Below, in pieces: positions 57,081 to 64,000 of a stretch of 64,000 bases of DNA; position 1 is the stretch's first letter, and each line of letters begins with the position of its first letter. The stretch lies in NCBI RefSeq assembly GCF_001640025.1, contig NC_031672.1, positions 1,426,001 to 1,490,000 of the forward strand. The letters are read 5' to 3'. The notes beneath the pieces were generated by a model. The model had not been told where the DNA came from. It did not search any database and saw only the letters and a list, made by a program, of their open reading frames with translations. The position numbers and the translations under genes are program-made. The DNA comes from Sugiyamaella lignohabitans. Taxonomy: Eukaryota; Ascomycota; Dipodascomycetes; Dipodascales; Trichomonascaceae.

Positions 57081-58094
57081 CTAATGAAGAGTAACAGCAC
57101 CCTTAACAGAGAGAGAGCCTCGGTAGTCCTGGATCCAGACTTCGAGCGAGTTTGTTTCGTGGTTGATACGTGAGGCACACAGAGTGAGCTCGTCGTCGAC
57201 GAAGAGAGGAAGTAGACTTCGGTAGGTGAAGGATTTGACAGACTTTCCGGTGTCTTTTAAAACCGACGATTCTAGCCAGCGAAGTAGCAAAGTGACAGTC
57301 AGAGGTCCATGAACAAGCACGTTCGGCAGCTGCTCGACATCGCTCGAATAACGAGGGTCATAGTGGATTCTATGACTATTGAATGTGAGAGCAGAGTACC
57401 GGAATAGCAGAACTGGGGATGGAGTGAAAGAGTGAGAATAAGCTGGATTGGCTGGCGGTTGCAGGAACCGACTAAAGATCTTGTCGCGATCTTTACCAGC
57501 TTCTTCTGTGAAATATATCAGAGTACGAACCTCGCGAACCGAGAAATTATCCGTCGACTTTGGGTTTCGATTGTTATAAAGAAGTCTTTCCAGAGTCACT
57601 GATACCCGTTCAGTATCCGGCAGACCAGGTTTCACGGAATGGTCGACAGATTTAACAGATTCCACACAAGTCGACTCTGTACCAATAATCAAAGGAGATT
57701 TCGAGAACTCTACCGACCCACCAAACCACATTCTATTCGGGAACCGAGGACCTGGCGACTGGAAGTCTTCATAACCATCACTTGATAGCTGATTTTCGGG
57801 AGTATCTGGATTGAAAAATACCAGATGTGATCCTGCTGGCAGCACCTGGCCCAATGGCAGCGATTCAGCCGGTCCTCCAGTTGGCGGAACCAATTCCACC
57901 CCGGGAAGATACGAAGCAAGCGACGCATCCAGCTTCCGGGACTGGTTCGGAGATATCGTGTCCAAGTACTTCCAGGGTCCCTGAGAAGACAGCTGTATCG
58001 CCGAAGTCGGCGCAGCTGTCGCCAAAAACCGGGCACTACGGGCCGAAAATCCACTCACAGGAGCCAATTGACGGGCTACCTTCAAAAAAACCAT
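57081..58094 (-). CDS. HTD2: Mitochondrial 3-hydroxyacyl-thioester dehydratase Htd2
   Basis: 337 residues from ATG 58094 (upstream in-frame codons give a non-conserved leader). The N-terminus 'VFLKVARQLAPVSGFSARSARFL' is a presequence. Middle: 'FNRM WFGG'-like 'FPNRMWFGGSVEF'. C-terminal hotdog fold: 'LLFRYSALTFNSHRIHYDPRY' with the hydratase-2 type His/Asp/His pattern, then 'LVHGPLTVTLLLRWLE' and 'YRSLLPLFVDDELTLC'. These match yeast Htd2/Rmd12, the dehydratase of mitochondrial type II fatty-acid synthesis that supplies octanoate for lipoic acid. It is somewhat longer than S. cerevisiae Htd2 (280). Intronless. Confidence 0.92.
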   Translation of the reverse strand: MVFLKVARQLAPVSGFSARSARFLATAAPTSAIQLSSQGPWKYLDTISPNQSRKLDASLASYLPGVELVPPTGGPAESLPLGQVLPAGSHLVFFNPDTPENQLSSDGYEDFQSPGPRFPNRMWFGGSVEFSKSPLIIGTESTCVESVKSVDHSVKPGLPDTERVSVTLERLLYNNRNPKSTDNFSVREVRTLIYFTEEAGKDRDKIFSRFLQPPANPAYSHSFTPSPVLLFRYSALTFNSHRIHYDPRYSSDVEQLPNVLVHGPLTVTLLLRWLESSVLKDTGKSVKSFTYRSLLPLFVDDELTLCASRINHETNSLEVWIQDYRGSLSVKGAVTLH

Positions 58095-58230
58095 TATTTC
58101 CCCCCTGAAATAACTGAAAACAAAAGGGATATCATCCAATATATATATCCACTGAATGCGGGGTCTACCGCGGCTTCTTTTCGGAAACCTTATCGATAGC
58201 GGTTAGGGCACATACGCCGATCGGGGGGTC

Positions 58231-58371
58231 TGCCTCCGGCGGCTGGGGCTCCGCCCCAGACCCTGGTTGCTCCTGCTTCGCAGGAGATGACCGGGACCGT
58301 CGGCGGAAACGACTCGAGCGCAGCGAGAGGAGCTACCAGGGTCTGGGGCGGAGCCCCAGCCGCCGGAGGCA
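58231..58371. repeat. Full-length GCF pair (A/B), 141 bp, in a divergent promoter
   Basis: + A arm 58231-58286 and - B arm 58310-58371, spacer ATGACCGGGACCGTCGGCGGAAA (central motif GGGACCGTCGGCG). It lies between the starts of HTD2 and RPF1. Confidence 0.93.
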
Positions 58372-58434
58372 GACCTCCCCTCGCCGGATTGGGCGAGTCC
58401 TGTTACGGTAGGGGATGTGGAGATCTCTCTGCGG

Positions 58435-58450
58435 CTGAAAATTATTTTAG
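58435..58450. promoter_or_regulatory. RRPE-like motif upstream of RPF1
   Basis: CTGAAAATTATTTTAG, 66 bases before the RPF1 ATG, is close to the motifs before DBP10 and SQT1. Function inferred. Confidence 0.42.
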
Positions 58451-58515
58451 ATCGGCGGTGATAAAAATGAGAACTGTTTGTACCACTGGAGTTTGAGGAG
58501 TCGAGGTTGCGAGAA

Positions 58516-59406
58516 ATGGTGTCTGATTCGGCCTCGAAACGTTTGAAAAACGTCAAGAATAAGCAGAGGCGTCAGAAGCTGTTCGCCACGATCCGTCATG
58601 AACAGAATAAAGCCCGGCATACGACTCGGAAAGAGCGTGCTAAAGAGGAGCTCAAGGATCCCACATTGAAGGAGGAGAGACTGGCGGAAAATGTCACACA
58701 AACTATAGAGTCGAAACGAGTGTTTGATGAGACTGTGAATGCTCCTGTTGAGGGAGACGACCAGTTTCAGAGCTACTTTGACGGCCGTCCTCCAAAGGTC
58801 CTTATCACTACTAATAAGAATGCTCATAAGGAGGCATACGAGTTCAGCGAGCTGTTGCTGGAGATTCTTCCTGGATACTCGAATTTCGTGAAAAGAAAAC
58901 CTCAGTTCGAAATGAAGGATATTGCCAAGTTCTGTGCCAATAGAAATTATACTGATGTGATTGTCATTAACGAGGATAAAAAGGCCGTCAATGGACTTAC
59001 TTTTATGCATTTACCCGAGGGTCCTACATTCTACTTTTCCGTCAGCTCTTTGGTTAAGACCGAGAGAATTTCCGGTCATGGACGTGCTACTGCCCATATT
59101 CCCGAGTTAATCCTTAATAATTTCAGCACCCGTTTGGGTCAGACTGTTGGACGGTTGTTCCAGTCTTTGTTCCCTCACCGTCCTGAATTTGAAGGTCGAC
59201 AGGTTGTCACATTGCATAACCAGCGAGATTTCATCTTCTTTAGACGCCATAGATATTTGTTCAAAAACGAGGAGCGTGTGGGTCTGCAAGAACTGGGTCC
59301 TCAGTTTACCTTGCGCCTGAGAAGGGTTCAAAAGGGTATTCGTGACGAGATCGAATGGCAGCACAGACCGGAAATGGACAAGGAAAAGAAAAAGTTCTAT
59401 CTATAA
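58516..59406 (+). CDS. RPF1: Ribosome production factor 1 (Brix protein)
   Basis: 296 residues from ATG 58516. A Lys/Arg-rich N-terminus ('KNVKNKQRRQKLF', 'RHTTRKERAKEELKDP') precedes the Brix domain (about 90-285): 'PPKVLITTNKN', 'YSNFVKRKPQFEMKDIAKFCANRNYTD'-type strand, 'GLTFMHLPEGPTFYFSVSS', 'ELILNNFSTRLGQTVGRLFQSLFP', 'RQVVTLHNQRDFIFFRRHRY' and 'LQELGPQFTLRLRR'. Rpf1 is a nucleolar factor of early 60S particles that binds 25S rRNA domain I. Length equals S. cerevisiae Rpf1 (295). Intronless. Unlike most genes here it has no GCF element downstream. Confidence 0.95.
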   Translation: MVSDSASKRLKNVKNKQRRQKLFATIRHEQNKARHTTRKERAKEELKDPTLKEERLAENVTQTIESKRVFDETVNAPVEGDDQFQSYFDGRPPKVLITTNKNAHKEAYEFSELLLEILPGYSNFVKRKPQFEMKDIAKFCANRNYTDVIVINEDKKAVNGLTFMHLPEGPTFYFSVSSLVKTERISGHGRATAHIPELILNNFSTRLGQTVGRLFQSLFPHRPEFEGRQVVTLHNQRDFIFFRRHRYLFKNEERVGLQELGPQFTLRLRRVQKGIRDEIEWQHRPEMDKEKKKFYL

Positions 59407-60140
59407 GCTTTCTGCATATCTGTATTTATATTTATCTTGAATTTCATTCGATTTGTTTAGTTATTAGGTGGTAGTAGGGCTCTGTCTACACTGTCTATTG
59501 CTTTCTAAGTATCTGTATTTATTTTATTAAAAATTTGCTGGTTAGATAGTTCTGCTCTTTGATTTATATTTTTATGCTTAAATTATTTTGATTTCATTTT
59601 TTCTGTTTTATAAGTTGAGTGATTATGGTGCTCATACTTAATGGTGTCGCTGCATGCAACGTAAAATTACCCCCTGCATATGTTATAGTAACTAATTAGT
59701 TTTAGAAGCCTAGCAGTAAAGCTGAAATTTTATTTTGTGTTTAACAGCAGAATGGGTTGTCAGCCTTGTAAATTTATGTCTAGCTTTTAGCACACCGAAT
59801 TGACATTGCATCGAACCTTGCAACCTGACAACTGACCCTTCTACTTGCTATTGTCGATATTTCTAACACTAACAATATTAAACTATTTTCATCTCAAGCC
59901 TACTATTGAAACAAAGTCTTCTTCTATGAACGGCATAAGAGAGAAGAATGTTATTTATATCTGATATACTCAGCCCGCAGAAACATCTTGTAAGTTTGTG
60001 TTATCCACATTTCTACCCCCTAAAAGAATCCCTTTAAAAACACTCTCCCTGCTTCATTCCTCAAGTTGACAGTTTGCAATTAAGTAGAATGAGTAGTAAA
60101 AAGGAGCAGTACGTTATTTCAACGGATTCTGCAAAAACGA
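59407..60140. other. AT-rich gap RPF1 / tRNA-Ala
   Basis: About 730 AT-rich bases with nothing I can support. It starts the second GCF-free block (to 63.5 kb). Confidence 0.5.
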
Positions 60141-60214
60141 TGGACGAATCCGGAATTGAACCGGAGACCTCTCGCATGCTAAGCGAGCGCCATAACCAAC
60201 TAGACTATACGCCC
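60141..60214 (-). tRNA. tRNA-Ala(AGC)
   Basis: 74 nt on the minus strand: GGGCGTA acceptor with the alanine identity pair G3.U70, anticodon AGC in loop CTTAGCATG, T-arm TCCGGTTCAATTCCGGA, discriminator A. No intron. It closely resembles S. cerevisiae tRNA-Ala(AGC), including the U6.U67 mismatch. Confidence 0.94.
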
Positions 60215-60327
60215 AATTTCACGAACCTCGTCGGTGCAACTCGACAATTCAGCAGTATCATTTACCTCTCGACTTGGGAGTTAAAATAAGTTAATATTAC
60301 TATGTACAAATATTTACAGTGTGGTGA

Positions 60328-63300
60328 TTAGTTACTCTCTGGGTCAACAACATTCCATCCTTGCTCCTCTGTAAACTCGCTTCTAGATGGACCAAGAACT
60401 GTCAAAGAGGCCTTGTCGCTTCCCAAATTGTCAACAGTGTTCAACAAATACTTCTCAGCAACTGCACTAATATCCTTAACTGAAACACCCAGTAACGCCT
60501 CGCGACGAGCTTGACGCATTTCATTTGTCAAACCGTAGTAAAGTTCATAGGATATCTCTGATCTAGGACTGATAGGTGCATCAATGCCTTGGAATATACT
60601 TAGTTTGGCTTCACGGAGATCTCTTTCAGTCCATTCTTTAGCAACAGCCCATCTTCCAGTATTGCCAATAGTTTCAATAGTGTTGAGAGGGTTTGGATCA
60701 CGGTATGAGTAGAATGCCAAAACACCATCCATAGCCGAGTATGAAGCTCCTCCACCGTAGGCACCACCCTTTTCACGGATTTCAGTGTGCAAATATCTAT
60801 GAGTGAGGAGGTTGCTAAGGATTTGAAGAGCTGCACTGTCCTGGTCGAAATAGCTTGCTCCTTGGATAGCTGCTCCGACATAGCTGACTTGGAATGGAAG
60901 TTGGAACTGAGTCTTGAGATGAGTTGATCTATTCTCAAGTCCTGTTAATACAGAGGACGAGTCGTTGGATTTTGCCTTAGACAGCGTCTTGACAAAATTA
61001 GTCAAATGACTAATGTTGTTGTTAAGAGTTGTTTGACTTGGTGTGAATGTCAAACCAGCCTCTAGACCACTAGACTGAGCGACAATGGCTTGAATCTGTT
61101 GAAGTTTGGGCACAACTGTCTCTAATAGAGCCTTGTCGTCAAGTTTGGATAACTTGATAATAAACTTGATCTGTTCCATACCACTCAACTGCTCTTCGAG
61201 GTATGATTTAGCAGACATACCCGATCTGGCATGTCCCATGGCAAACCTATGACCGCTATCGGATAACGAGTTTAGAGCGTTGGCAGCACTGGACTGAATA
61301 AGAGGTCGTAGCTTTTCAATATTGGTGAAATCAGCTTTCACCAGAATTTGAAGTAGGATATCATAAAGGTAAGACGACTTTTCATCCAAACTAGAACCAC
61401 CCAAGGTAAGTAATAATTGGAGATCATCCAACTTCTTAGCCTGGAGTGCTTGAGGAGCAGTTCTGATCATAAGTGATGAAGAGACTCCACCAGTGTTGAG
61501 TCTGATAATATTCTCGAGCTCTGACATGGAGTAGTCACTAGTGCCGACATTATTCATGGCACTGGAAAACAGCGACAAATAGGGATACAGCTCCTTAGGG
61601 ACTTTGTTGGAAATATTCTTGAACAGATGCAAGTAGGTTAATCCTTGAGTTCCAGTCTCGCGAGTGAAAATTCGAACTGGGTTCTGGACAGAATCAACAA
61701 CAGCATCGTCAATTTTCTTGACGTCGATTTTGGTGGCTTGAAGAGAAATATCTTCAGTGGCCAACGATGGCAACGATGAAATATCTTCTTGAGCCTTTTG
61801 GTTCTCGAGAAGATCTAAACCGCTATTAAAAATTTGAACTCTATCTTCTTCAGTCAAAGAATCGATTTTATCTTGAAGTTGTTTCTTTTCTTGCTCGACA
61901 AGGTTTTGGTCAAAAGTGGCAGATGGAACCATCGAAAACTTCAAAAATGGTCCAGACACTAGTTTAGATTTCACCAAATCCTGGAAAAGAGCGGGATTCT
62001 CATTATACTGGGTTCTGAACGAACTGAGAATCTTCTCGTTATCAAGAAGATCCAAGTAATTACGAGGGTCGTTAAAAACTCGGGGGAACAATCTTGACAC
62101 CAGATCCATGCCAAACCCAGCATCTACTTCACGGTCAGCCAACTCAGCTTGGTTCAAAACGGCTTCTAATCGCTCTTTAGGAATTCCGTTCTCAGCAATG
62201 TCGGCAAAGACATTGGCAACTGCCTTTTCAAACTGAGGAACCGCTTCTTTAGTAAGTCCCTGCAAACCAATAGTGAAAATGTTCTTGGCAGGTGTTTCTT
62301 CTAACCCGGTATTCACCGAGAAATCAGTACCAATACCAGAATCAATAAGAGCCTTATAGAATGGCGAAGCATGGCCATCTGTCAACAGAGTGCCCAGCAC
62401 CTTCCATGCAATAGTACTCTTGAGATCATTCGAATCTCCAACAATCCACGACAACGAGACCTTATACTGCTTATTAGGATCCACAGTAGGATCAATGGGT
62501 CCCTCGACTTCTATTTCAGTATTCTTATCAAGAGAAATAGGTTCAGGACGCTGTGGAATAGACTCCTTACCACTATTAACAGCACCCTCCAGTCCACTCT
62601 TCTCAGCTCTCTTCTCAATTGCCTTAGCCACAGGATCTAAAGCCTCAGTCAACGGCAAACTTCCATACGAGAAAGAAAACGAGTTCGATGGATGGTATCT
62701 GGTGTTATGGAAATTGACCAAATCCTTATACTCCAGAGCAGTCATATGAGCAGGATCACCTCCACTAAACTGTAAACTAGGATATATGGCTTGGAAAAAG
62801 CGGATATAAAACAGATAAGCCGGATTCGACAACTGTCCTTTCATCTCATTATAAACGACACCCTTGAACATAAGAGGACTCTCTTTATCCTCGGGAACAT
62901 CGTGCTCTAAACGCCAGCCCTCCTGGCGGAAATCCAGTTCTCTCAACAGCGGATCATACACCGAATCCAAATAAACCTGCTGTAAATTGGCAAAATCCTT
63001 GCCATTCGTAGTAGCAAACGGATAAAACGTATAATCAACACCAGTCAAAGCGTTCATATAATTGGCCAGAGATCTCGTCAGCATCTTGAAAAAGGGGTCT
63101 CTCACCGGGAACTTATTCGATCCACACAAAGTGGTATGTTCCAGAATATGAGGCAAACCGCTGTGATCTGGAGGCAGCGTCTTAAACCCAATCGCGAAAA
63201 CATTATTCGTATCCTTTCTATTAACATGCAAATGGCGAGCACCAGTCCCAGCATGAGACAGCTCCACCGCCGTCATGTCCAGTTTCGGCACCTCAACCAC

Positions 63301-63417
63301 TCTATCGACCCTAAACCCGCTAACACCATCTCCAACACGCAACGACTGCGACGAGTACAGTCTCCTGCCACCCGACCACAGCCTCAACTGCCTACCAGCA
63401 TCTTTCAATCGCAACAT
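60328..63417 (-). CDS. CYM1: Mitochondrial presequence protease Cym1 (PreP)
   Basis: 1029 residues. M16C zinc metallopeptidase that degrades freed presequences and other peptides in the mitochondrial intermembrane space/matrix. N-terminal presequence 'MLRLKDAGRQLRLWSGGRRL'. The inverted zinc motif HxxEH is in 'GLPHILEHTTLCGS' (His90, Glu93, His94); the distal ligand region is 'FRQEGWRLEHDV'. Further family blocks: 'VRDPFFKMLTRSLANYMNALT', 'DYTFYPFATTNGKDF', 'GVVYNEMKGQLS', 'ASPFYKALIDSGIGTDFS', and near the C-terminus 'LTHRYLHTEIREKGGAYGGGASYS', the substrate-binding R/Y site. Size equals S. cerevisiae Cym1 (989) plus small inserts. Intronless and with no GCF arm downstream. Confidence 0.95.
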   Translation of the reverse strand: MLRLKDAGRQLRLWSGGRRLYSSQSLRVGDGVSGFRVDRVVEVPKLDMTAVELSHAGTGARHLHVNRKDTNNVFAIGFKTLPPDHSGLPHILEHTTLCGSNKFPVRDPFFKMLTRSLANYMNALTGVDYTFYPFATTNGKDFANLQQVYLDSVYDPLLRELDFRQEGWRLEHDVPEDKESPLMFKGVVYNEMKGQLSNPAYLFYIRFFQAIYPSLQFSGGDPAHMTALEYKDLVNFHNTRYHPSNSFSFSYGSLPLTEALDPVAKAIEKRAEKSGLEGAVNSGKESIPQRPEPISLDKNTEIEVEGPIDPTVDPNKQYKVSLSWIVGDSNDLKSTIAWKVLGTLLTDGHASPFYKALIDSGIGTDFSVNTGLEETPAKNIFTIGLQGLTKEAVPQFEKAVANVFADIAENGIPKERLEAVLNQAELADREVDAGFGMDLVSRLFPRVFNDPRNYLDLLDNEKILSSFRTQYNENPALFQDLVKSKLVSGPFLKFSMVPSATFDQNLVEQEKKQLQDKIDSLTEEDRVQIFNSGLDLLENQKAQEDISSLPSLATEDISLQATKIDVKKIDDAVVDSVQNPVRIFTRETGTQGLTYLHLFKNISNKVPKELYPYLSLFSSAMNNVGTSDYSMSELENIIRLNTGGVSSSLMIRTAPQALQAKKLDDLQLLLTLGGSSLDEKSSYLYDILLQILVKADFTNIEKLRPLIQSSAANALNSLSDSGHRFAMGHARSGMSAKSYLEEQLSGMEQIKFIIKLSKLDDKALLETVVPKLQQIQAIVAQSSGLEAGLTFTPSQTTLNNNISHLTNFVKTLSKAKSNDSSSVLTGLENRSTHLKTQFQLPFQVSYVGAAIQGASYFDQDSAALQILSNLLTHRYLHTEIREKGGAYGGGASYSAMDGVLAFYSYRDPNPLNTIETIGNTGRWAVAKEWTERDLREAKLSIFQGIDAPISPRSEISYELYYGLTNEMRQARREALLGVSVKDISAVAEKYLLNTVDNLGSDKASLTVLGPSRSEFTEEQGWNVVDPESN

Positions 63418-63528
63418 TCTCCTCTAACTCTCAAAGGGTGATGTTACTAACCAACCCACCCGCATCAGCTTCACCATGCACCTGAAATTTCGGTCTCGAC
63501 CGTCAGCCGCGCGCTGGGGTGGGGGGTC

Positions 63529-63669
63529 TGCCTCCGGCGGCTGGGGCTCCGCCCCAGACCCTGGTTGCTCCTCTCGCTGCGCTCGAGTCGTTTTGCCACG
63601 GTCCCCCGGCCGTCTCCTGCGAAGCAGGAGCAACCAGGGTCTGGGGCGGAGCCCCAGCCGCCGGAGGCA
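63529..63669. repeat. Full-length GCF pair (B/A), 141 bp, upstream of CYM1
   Basis: + B arm 63529-63590 and - A arm 63614-63669, spacer 23 bp with CCACGGTCCCC. Flanks are partly symmetric (GGGGTCT on the left, AGACCCC on the right). Confidence 0.93.
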
Positions 63670-63778
63670 GACCCCTTCCCCGGCCCGTCAGCCCCGTTCG
63701 CGGAGCCAGGGGTGGGGTTTTCCGGGGGTGGGAGAAAGGTGTGGAGGGTGTGGGAGTGGCGAGTATTCGGGGTGGAAT

Positions 63779-63804
63779 GGGGAGGGGAGGGGAGGGGTGG
63801 GGGG
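63779..63804 (+). repeat. G-quadruplex-forming run
   Basis: (GGGGA)3 followed by GGGGTGGGGGG: five runs of four or more G with one-base loops, within a 110-bp G-rich strand (63700-63820). It lies in the intergenic region upstream of CYM1, and perhaps of an unseen gene to the right. Confidence 0.7.
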
Positions 63805-63829
63805 TTGGTGAGGGGTGGAGCCGTCAACG

Positions 63830-64000
63830 CAGGTACCAGATCTGCGCCGTTGCAACGGTTGTGCATACGCACCGGCTAGCGAGATTCGCGGCAATGAGCG
63901 TGAAAAGCTTATTTAAGACACGGTTCTGACAGCTGTTCTGTCGCAGGGGGTGGTTTTCCGGGCTCGAACGGCGATCGAGATTGACGTTTTAGCACTGGTT
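63830..64000. other. Window end
   Basis: No supported gene. A short ATG frame at 63895 (11 codons, MSVKSLFKTRF) could be an upstream ORF or a first exon of a gene to the right, but nothing here decides it. Confidence 0.35.

Noticed and set aside
1700..63669. GCF arms as mitochondrial GC clusters (window being mitochondrial DNA)
   Set aside because: They resemble yeast mitochondrial GC clusters in style, but the genes are nuclear, have spliceosomal introns, and use standard-code nuclear codons and cytosolic-type tRNAs.

Overview
The window is nuclear DNA of an ascomycete yeast of a basal Saccharomycotina lineage. A Sugiyamaella/Blastobotrys-like (Trichomonascaceae) origin is my best guess, by inference. 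Every confident protein gene has a budding-yeast counterpart. CTG reads as leucine: for example, the conserved Leu in the 'FCLPM' stretch of DBP10 is CTG, so this is not a CTG-Ser yeast. I can place ten spliceosomal introns. They start GTAAGT, GTGAGT or similar and end CTAAC-(6-9 nt)-AG, a short branch-to-acceptor distance like that known from Yarrowia and relatives.

Layout. 1-10 kb: KGD4, SQT1, RIB5 (spliced) and two low-complexity proteins of unknown role. 10-15.8 kb: a long gene-free region with repeats. 15.8-25 kb: a RING-H2 membrane protein, a mitochondrial acyl-CoA dehydrogenase, NOP13 and a large fibronectin-III/coiled-coil membrane protein. 25.5-29.8 kb: threonine aldolase GLY1 (spliced), an ENTH-domain protein (three introns) and a small secreted protein. 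31-37.3 kb: an AT-rich accessory block with MDM12, a CPBP-family membrane protease of bacterial type, four tRNA-Gly(GCC) genes and a decayed LINE 3' end. 37.6-47 kb: a SERF-like protein, BUG1 golgin, MRPS8, URA6 with an unusual mitochondrial N-terminus, SNU23, a CBS-domain protein and a CaM kinase. 48-59.4 kb: DBP10, AIM24, RPN9, IPK1, HTD2 and RPF1. 60-63.4 kb: tRNA-Ala and CYM1.

The most striking feature is a dense family of GC-rich palindromic elements, about 60 copies in 64 kb, called GCF (GC-rich foldback) elements here. One arm is about 51-62 bp: a head (TGCCTCCGGCGG), a hairpin CTGGGGC-nnn-GCCCCAG, then ACCC and a tail. Tail A is the hairpin CTCCTGC-TTC-GCAGGAG, tail B is CTCGCTTCGCTCGAGTCG, and tail C is GCTCGC-TTC-GCGAGC. 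Many copies are two arms with heads outward. Twelve pairs are 136-144 bp long, and in 11 of them one arm is A and the other B, with a spacer of about 20-27 bp. '+' below means the head reads first on the given strand. None overlaps an exon I can define. They sit in 7 of the 10 introns. For 20 of the 22 genes with an element just downstream of the stop codon, the nearest element is head-first in the gene's sense and begins 15-100 bp after the stop.

By function the genes form loose sets rather than pathways: ribosome biogenesis (SQT1, NOP13, DBP10, RPF1), mitochondrial biology (KGD4, acyl-CoA dehydrogenase, MRPS8, MDM12, AIM24, HTD2, CYM1), and signalling, trafficking or turnover (CMK, IPK1, ENTH protein, BUG1, RPN9). 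There are no operons.
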